DNA from: Streptomyces sp. NBC_01431
Lineage (GTDB): Bacteria; Actinomycetota; Actinomycetes; Streptomycetales; Streptomycetaceae
Assembly: GCF_036231355.1 (NCBI RefSeq)
Contig: NZ_CP109496.1
Span: 5,022,001 to 5,086,000 of the forward strand
DNA length: 64,000 nucleotides
Direction: 5' to 3'
The notes under the pieces were generated by a model, which was not told where the DNA came from, did no database searches, and saw only the letters and a program-made list of their open reading frames with translations. Positions 60,176 through 64,000 of this stretch are shown one piece after another. Within the stretch, counting starts at the first letter, position 1, and each line of letters opens with the position of its first letter. A program made the translations under genes and the position numbers.

Positions 60176-62487
60176 GCAACGACGCAGCCACCGCGACGGT
60201 CGACGGCGCCACCCCGGTGGCGGGGCCGGAGCAGCCGCCCGCGCACGGCATCGGCGCGCCGCTCGCGCCCGCCGACGCGCGGGCCAAGACCGAGGGCACC
60301 TTCCCGTACGCGGCCGACCTGTGGGCCGAGGGCCTGCTGTGGGCGGCGGTCCTGCGCGCCCCGCACGCGTACGCCCGCATCGTGTCCATCGACACCTCGG
60401 CCGCCGCCGCCATGCCCGGCGTACGGGCCGTGGTGACCCATGCCGACGTGCCGGGCGACCCGGCGTTCGGGCGCCGCATCGCCGACCGGCCCGTCTTCGC
60501 GGCCGAGTTCGTACGCCACCACGGCGAGCCCATCGCCGCCGTGGCCGCCGACCACCCCGACACCGCTCGCCTCGCGGCCGCCGCGATCGCGGTCGAGTAC
60601 GAGGTGCTCGAACCGGTCACCGACCCGGAGAAGGCGTTTGCGGCTGAGCCGCTGCACCCCGACGGCAACCTGGTCCGCCACATCCCGCTCCAGTTCGGCG
60701 ACCCGGAGATCACCGGTGACGTCGTGGTGGAGGGCCTGTACCGGATCGGCCGCCAGGACCCGGCGCCGATCGGCGCCGAAGCGGGCCTCGCGGTGCCCCG
60801 GCCCGACGGCGGCGTCGAGCTGTACACCGCGTCCACCGACCCGCACACCGACCGCGATCTGGCCGCCGCCTGCTTCGGCCTGGAGCCGGACCGGGTGAAG
60901 GTCGTCGTCACCGGCGTGCCCGGCGCGACCGGCGACCGCGAGGACCTCGGCTTCCAACTCCCGCTGGGGCTACTGGCGTTGAAGACGGGCTGCCCGGTCA
61001 AGCTGACCGCGACCCGCGAGGAGTCGTTCCTCGGCCACGCCCACCGTCACCCCACGCTGCTTCGCTACCGCCACCACGCGGACGCCGAGGGCCGCCTCGT
61101 CAAGGTCGAGGCGCAGATCCTGCTCGACGCGGGCGCCTACGCCGAGGCCTCCTCCGAATCGCTGGCCGCCGCCGTCGCGTTCGCGTGCGGCCCCTACGTC
61201 GTGCCGCACGCCTTCGTCGAGGGGTGGGCGGTGCGCACCAACAACCCGCCGTCCGGGCACGTCCGGGGCGAGGGCGCGATGCAGGTGTGCGCGGCCTACG
61301 AAGGCCAAATGGACAAGCTGGCGACGAAGTTGGGCATGGACCCGGCCGAGCTGCGGTTGCGCAACGTGCTCGCGACCGGCGACCTGCTGCCCACCGGCCA
61401 GACGGTGACCTGCCCGGCCCCGGTCGCCGAACTCCTGGGCGCGGTAAGGGACTTCCCGCTTCCCGTGCTGCCGAAGGACGCGCCCGAGGACGACTGGCTG
61501 CTGCCGGGCGGACCCGAGGGCGCGGGCGAGCCGGGTGCCGTCCGCCGCGGCGTGGGCTACGCGCTCGGCATGGTCCACATGCTCGGCGCCGAGGGCACCG
61601 ACGAGGTCTCCACGGCCACGGTCAAGGTCCACGACGGGGTTGCCACGGTCATCTGCGCGGCCGTCGAGACCGGCCAGGGCTTCACCACCCTGGCCCGCCA
61701 GATCGTCCAGGAGACCCTGGGCATCGAAGAGGTCCACGTGGCGCCCGTCGACACCGACCAGCCCCCGGCGGGCCCCGCCACGCACGGCCGCCACACCTGG
61801 GTGTCGGGCGGCGCGGTGGAGCGTGCGGCCAAGATGGTCCGCACCCAGCTGCTCCAGCCCCTGGCGCACAAGTTCGGCATGTCGACCGAGCTGCTCCAGA
61901 TCGCCGACGGCAAGATCACGTCGTACGACGGCGTGCTGTCGACCACCGTCACCGAGGCGATGGACGGCAAGGAGCTCTGGGCCACCGCGCAGTGCCGACC
62001 GCACCCCACCGAGCCGCTGGACGAGACGGGCCAGGGCGACGCGTTCGTGGGCCTGGCGTTCTGCGCGATTCGCGCGGTGGTCGACGTGGACATCGAGCTC
62101 GGCTCGGTGCGCGTGGTCGAACTCGCCGTCGCCCAGGACGTCGGCCGCGTCCTGAACCCCCGTCAGCTCGCGGCCCGCATCGAGGCGGGCGTCACGCAGG
62201 GCGTGGGCGCCGCCCTGACCGAGAACCTGCGCACCGTACGCGGCCGGATCCGCCACCCCGACCTCACCGGCTACGCGCTGCCCACCTCCCTGGACACCCC
62301 CGACATCCGCATCGTGAAGCTGGTCGAGGAGCGGGACGTGGTGGCCCCGTTCGGCGCGAAGGCGGCGAGCGCGGTCCCGGTCGTCACCTCCCCGGCCGCC
62401 ATCGCCTCCGCGGTCCGCGCCGCGACGGGCCGCCCGGTCAACCGCCTCCCGATCCGCCCGCAGGCGGCGGTGGCCCAGCAGCCGTAG
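60172..62487 (+). CDS. Xanthine dehydrogenase-like molybdopterin subunit lacking the catalytic Glu
   Basis: A 771-residue large subunit of the molybdenum-hydroxylase family. The N-terminal ald_Xan_dh_C domain has LRAPHAYARIVSIDTSAA. MoCo-domain features kept are TNNPPSGHVRGEGAMQV, AVETGQGFTTLARQI and VDTDQPPAGPATHGRH. Two hallmarks are changed: the GGGFGGKE loop is replaced by GVPGATGDRED, and the C-terminal GxGE that carries the catalytic Glu reads FGAKAASAVP, with Ala734 at the Glu position. Normal hydroxylation is therefore doubtful. The GTG start at 60172 has GGAGG 6 nt upstream. FAD and 2Fe-2S partners are intact. Confidence 0.92.
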   Translation: MSNDAATATVDGATPVAGPEQPPAHGIGAPLAPADARAKTEGTFPYAADLWAEGLLWAAVLRAPHAYARIVSIDTSAAAAMPGVRAVVTHADVPGDPAFGRRIADRPVFAAEFVRHHGEPIAAVAADHPDTARLAAAAIAVEYEVLEPVTDPEKAFAAEPLHPDGNLVRHIPLQFGDPEITGDVVVEGLYRIGRQDPAPIGAEAGLAVPRPDGGVELYTASTDPHTDRDLAAACFGLEPDRVKVVVTGVPGATGDREDLGFQLPLGLLALKTGCPVKLTATREESFLGHAHRHPTLLRYRHHADAEGRLVKVEAQILLDAGAYAEASSESLAAAVAFACGPYVVPHAFVEGWAVRTNNPPSGHVRGEGAMQVCAAYEGQMDKLATKLGMDPAELRLRNVLATGDLLPTGQTVTCPAPVAELLGAVRDFPLPVLPKDAPEDDWLLPGGPEGAGEPGAVRRGVGYALGMVHMLGAEGTDEVSTATVKVHDGVATVICAAVETGQGFTTLARQIVQETLGIEEVHVAPVDTDQPPAGPATHGRHTWVSGGAVERAAKMVRTQLLQPLAHKFGMSTELLQIADGKITSYDGVLSTTVTEAMDGKELWATAQCRPHPTEPLDETGQGDAFVGLAFCAIRAVVDVDIELGSVRVVELAVAQDVGRVLNPRQLAARIEAGVTQGVGAALTENLRTVRGRIRHPDLTGYALPTSLDTPDIRIVKLVEERDVVAPFGAKAASAVPVVTSPAAIASAVRAATGRPVNRLPIRPQAAVAQQP

Positions 62488-62499
62488 CCCAACGGCCAA

Positions 62500-62530
62500 C
62501 AGGGCGGACCCCGTTGAGGAGTCCGCCCTG
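62500..62530. terminator. Terminator between the hydroxylase operon and tRNA-Cys
   Basis: A perfect 10-bp stem (62500-62509 and 62521-62530) with an 11-nt loop begins 13 nt after the operon stop codon and 25 nt beyond the 3' end of the reverse-strand tRNA. It can serve both. Confidence 0.75.
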
Positions 62531-62554
62531 CTGGTGCCCCACGCGGGGCCGCGG

Positions 62555-62626
62555 AGACCGTGGCGGGAATCGAACCCGCGTAACTCGCTTTGCAGGCGAG
62601 CCCCTGAACCACTCGGGCACACGGTC
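62555..62626 (-). tRNA. tRNA-Cys (GCA)
   Basis: Read on the minus strand, a 7-bp acceptor stem GACCGTG/CACGGTC closes a cloverleaf. The anticodon arm is CTCGC-CTGCAAA-GCGAG with anticodon GCA, and the T arm is GCGGG-TTCGATT-CCCGC. The discriminator is U, as required for Cys tRNA. CCA is not encoded. Confidence 0.95.
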
Positions 62627-62912
62627 ATGTGCTGGTGCGTCGCGACGACCGTAGGCCGGGGCGCGGGGGAGAGGGAAGGGAAACCGGCGGGCCGCAACGC
62701 GACTGCCATGTGGCGTTCACGGTCGTACGACCGTCGACCGAGCCCGAGACGCCCTCGCCTTCTCCGCTTCTTCTTGACGAGCCTGTTCGCCATGGTCGTG
62801 GCCGGCCAGCGGACCGACCGCCGCGGACCGCTCGGGGCGCTCGCCGTCGCCGGCATGGGCGTGGGCGGGAACCCGTATGACACCGCGCGGTACCACGCGG
62901 TACCGTCGCCCC
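62627..62912. other. Intergenic region tRNA-Cys / toxin-antitoxin pair
   Basis: No gene of its own is supported in this 286-bp stretch; overlapping ORFs on both strands lack start signals and coding bias. It holds the tRNA-Cys promoter (not resolved) and the antitoxin promoter region. Confidence 0.5.
62876..62904 (+). promoter_or_regulatory. Antitoxin promoter with tandem CGCGGTACC repeats
   Basis: TATGAC (62876-62881) is a likely -10. CGCGGTACC occurs at 62886-62894 and 62896-62904, each containing the palindrome GGTACC, 10 bp apart. Placement over the start site suits autorepression by an RHH antitoxin or its complex with Doc. Confidence 0.5.
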
Positions 62913-63110
62913 ATGGCTGGTCTCAACGTCAGGTTCACCGAAGAAGAGCTCACTGCCCTGCGCGAGCGCGCGGAGGCCGAGGGAAGCAGCATGCAGGCCT
63001 TCGTGCACGAAGCGGTCATGCGGGCCATCAACGAACGCTCCCGGCTGTTCAACGAGGCGGCCGACCACGTGCTGAAGGCCAGCGCCGAGCTGAACCGGAG
63101 GCTCGCCTGA
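62913..63110 (+). CDS. Ribbon-helix-helix antitoxin of a Doc-type system
   Basis: A 65-residue protein with the RHH pattern NVRFTEEELTALRERAEAEG then SMQAFVHEAVMRAINE. The C-terminal helix (LFNEAADHVLKASAELNRRL) probably binds and blocks the toxin. The ATG at 62913 fits the domain; the longer ORF from 62877 adds 12 residues across the repeats. It overlaps the toxin gene by one base (TGATG), so translation is coupled. Confidence 0.88.
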   Translation: MAGLNVRFTEEELTALRERAEAEGSSMQAFVHEAVMRAINERSRLFNEAADHVLKASAELNRRLA

Positions 63111-63478
63111 TGCACTACCTCACGCTGCCCGAGCTGCTCGGTCTCGCGCAGCGGCTTGAGGCCGACGAAGTGCGCGACTACGGGCTCCTCGACTCGGCCC
63201 TGGCGCGCCCACAGTCCAGCGTGTTCGGTCAGGACGCCTATCCGGACGTCTGGCAGAAGGCGGCGTCCCTCATGGAGTCGCTGGCGCGCAATCACGGCCT
63301 CGTGGACGGGAACAAGCGCATCGCCTGGTACGCGACCTGGGTGTTCCTGCACCTGAACGGCCATCGGCTCGACGCGGACTTCGACGTGGACGAAGCGGAG
63401 CGGTTCGTCCTTGACGTCTGCCAGGGCATGCTCGACGTCCCCAAGACCGCCGAGCAGCTGCCGCGCTTCGCACGCTGA
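63110..63478 (+). CDS. Doc (death-on-curing) toxin, Fic fold
   Basis: A 122-residue Fic/Doc protein. The active-site loop reads HGLVDGNKR at residues 62-70: His62, Asp66, Asn68, Lys69 and Arg70 are kept, while the usual Phe of HxFxDGNKR is Leu64. P1 Doc phosphorylates EF-Tu and halts translation, and the same activity is expected here. The N-terminal helix with LPELLGLAQRLE is typical of Doc. It is encoded directly after its RHH antitoxin, and both appear intact. Confidence 0.92.
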   Translation: MHYLTLPELLGLAQRLEADEVRDYGLLDSALARPQSSVFGQDAYPDVWQKAASLMESLARNHGLVDGNKRIAWYATWVFLHLNGHRLDADFDVDEAERFVLDVCQGMLDVPKTAEQLPRFAR

Positions 63479-63515
63479 ACCGCCCGGCCTGCTCGCGCTG
63501 TGAAGCGGGTCTCAA

Positions 63516-63531
63516 CCCGGGCCCGCCCGGG
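63516..63531 (+). terminator. Possible terminator of the toxin-antitoxin operon
   Basis: CCCGGGCCCGCCCGGG can form a 6-bp stem with a 4-nt loop, 38 nt after the toxin stop codon. It is short and lacks a T tract. Confidence 0.35.
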
Positions 63532-63656
63532 GGCGTTCCGCCGGGGTCGGCCGGCGCGCGCCGGTAGGGTGGCCCGGTTGTCGTACGTAAGGCAGCCCCG
63601 CCGGGTCCGCCCGGATGCCCGTGACCCCGTACACCGAGAGACCCGAACCGGAGACC

Positions 63657-64000
63657 GTGACTACTACCGCCTCCCACCACCTCTCACCCGCCTTCCCCGG
63701 CCGGGCCCCCTGGGGCACCGCCAACAAGCTGCGCGCCTGGCAGCAGGGCGCCCTGGAGAGGTACGTCCAGGAGCAGCCGCGCGACTTCCTCGCCGTCGCG
63801 ACGCCCGGCGCCGGCAAGACGACCTTCGCGCTGACGCTCGCGTCCTGGCTGCTGCACCACCACGTGGTGCAGCAGATCACCGTCGTCGCGCCGACCGAGC
63901 ACCTCAAGAAGCAGTGGGCGGACGCGGCGGCCCGCGTCGGCATCAAGCTCGACCCGGACTACAGCGCCGGCCCGCTCAGCAGGGAGTACCACGGCGTAGC
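63657..64000 (+). CDS. DEAD/DEAH-box helicase, N-terminal part (3' end outside window)
   Basis: The first 114 codons of an SF2 helicase. After LSPAFPGRAPWGTANKLRAW and the Q-like LRAWQQGALERYV segment, motif I is VATPGAGKTTFALTLASWL and motif Ia is VVAPTEHLKKQW. The GTG at 63657 with GGAG 3 nt upstream is chosen; an in-frame ATG at 63615 would add 14 residues without a ribosome-binding site. The arrangement resembles UvrB/SF2 type DEAD helicases with a C-terminal helicase domain, which lies beyond the window. Confidence 0.9.
   Translation, partial: MTTTASHHLSPAFPGRAPWGTANKLRAWQQGALERYVQEQPRDFLAVATPGAGKTTFALTLASWLLHHHVVQQITVVAPTEHLKKQWADAAARVGIKLDPDYSAGPLSREYHGV

Noticed and set aside
62555..62626. 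tRNA-Cys as an integration site
   Set aside because: No integrase and no obvious direct repeat of the tRNA 3' end were seen in the flanking 1.4 kb; the window ends before a wider search is possible.

Overview
The window is actinobacterial chromosome, almost certainly Streptomyces. It has very high G+C, GTG and TTG starts, a SecA without the C-terminal zinc motif, a 1657-residue NAD-glutamate dehydrogenase, paired Ser/Thr kinases beside prfB, ftsE-ftsX, smpB-ssrA, a matA-matB aggregation locus, narK-nnaR, hupA and murA. From memory this order matches the secA-to-murA part of the S. coelicolor core chromosome; no alignment was run. There is no integrase, prophage, insertion sequence, CRISPR array or antibiotic gene cluster.

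Layout. 1-4 kb: 3' end of secA, an Rv3235-like gene, a DUF6912-like gene, a HAD hydrolase and a DJ-1/PfpI protein. 4-9.3 kb: NAD-glutamate dehydrogenase. 9.4-16 kb: envelope glycopolymer genes (GT87-type mannosyltransferase, TagH/TagG-like ABC exporter, TetR regulator, a GT2/TagF-type bifunctional polymerase), with a block of intergenic repeats inside. 16-20 kb: a carbohydrate ABC importer whose first permease carries an extra extracellular domain. 20-28 kb: an NmrA-like protein, an FHA/FtsK-type ATPase and two Ser/Thr kinases. 28-35 kb: prfB, a 21-repeat LAXTG surface protein, a small zinc-ribbon membrane protein, ftsE, ftsX, an S41 protease, smpB and tmRNA. 35-38 kb: a small membrane protein and a divergent MFS exporter/LysR pair. 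38-42 kb: matA, matB and an acyltransferase. 42-45 kb: narK, nnaR and a GNAT enzyme. 45-50 kb: a CGNR protein, an ECF sigma/anti-sigma pair and a HelD-type helicase. 50-55.4 kb: NAD-malic enzyme, hupA, murA (reverse), a YqgE/AlgH protein and a DUF3039 protein. 55.4-62.5 kb: a GH20 hexosaminidase and a three-gene xanthine-dehydrogenase-like operon. 62.5-64 kb: tRNA-Cys, an RHH/Doc toxin-antitoxin pair and the start of a DEAD/DEAH helicase.

How the genes work together. Envelope biogenesis recurs: wall polymer synthesis and export, aggregation polysaccharide, murA, ftsEX and a sortase substrate. Nitrogen handling is the second theme: glutamate dehydrogenase and nitrate transport with a GlnR-like box. 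Translation quality control (prfB, smpB, ssrA) is the third. The most unusual items are: a molybdenum-hydroxylase large subunit whose catalytic glutamate and FGGK motif are replaced; its 2Fe-2S partner with an N-terminal extension of about 350 residues; the importer permease with an inserted beta-domain; six genes that look leaderless by one common -10 to start spacing; six 11-bp-phased repeats and a candidate small RNA between helD and the malic enzyme gene; and an inverted repeat over a canonical GlnR box upstream of nnaR.
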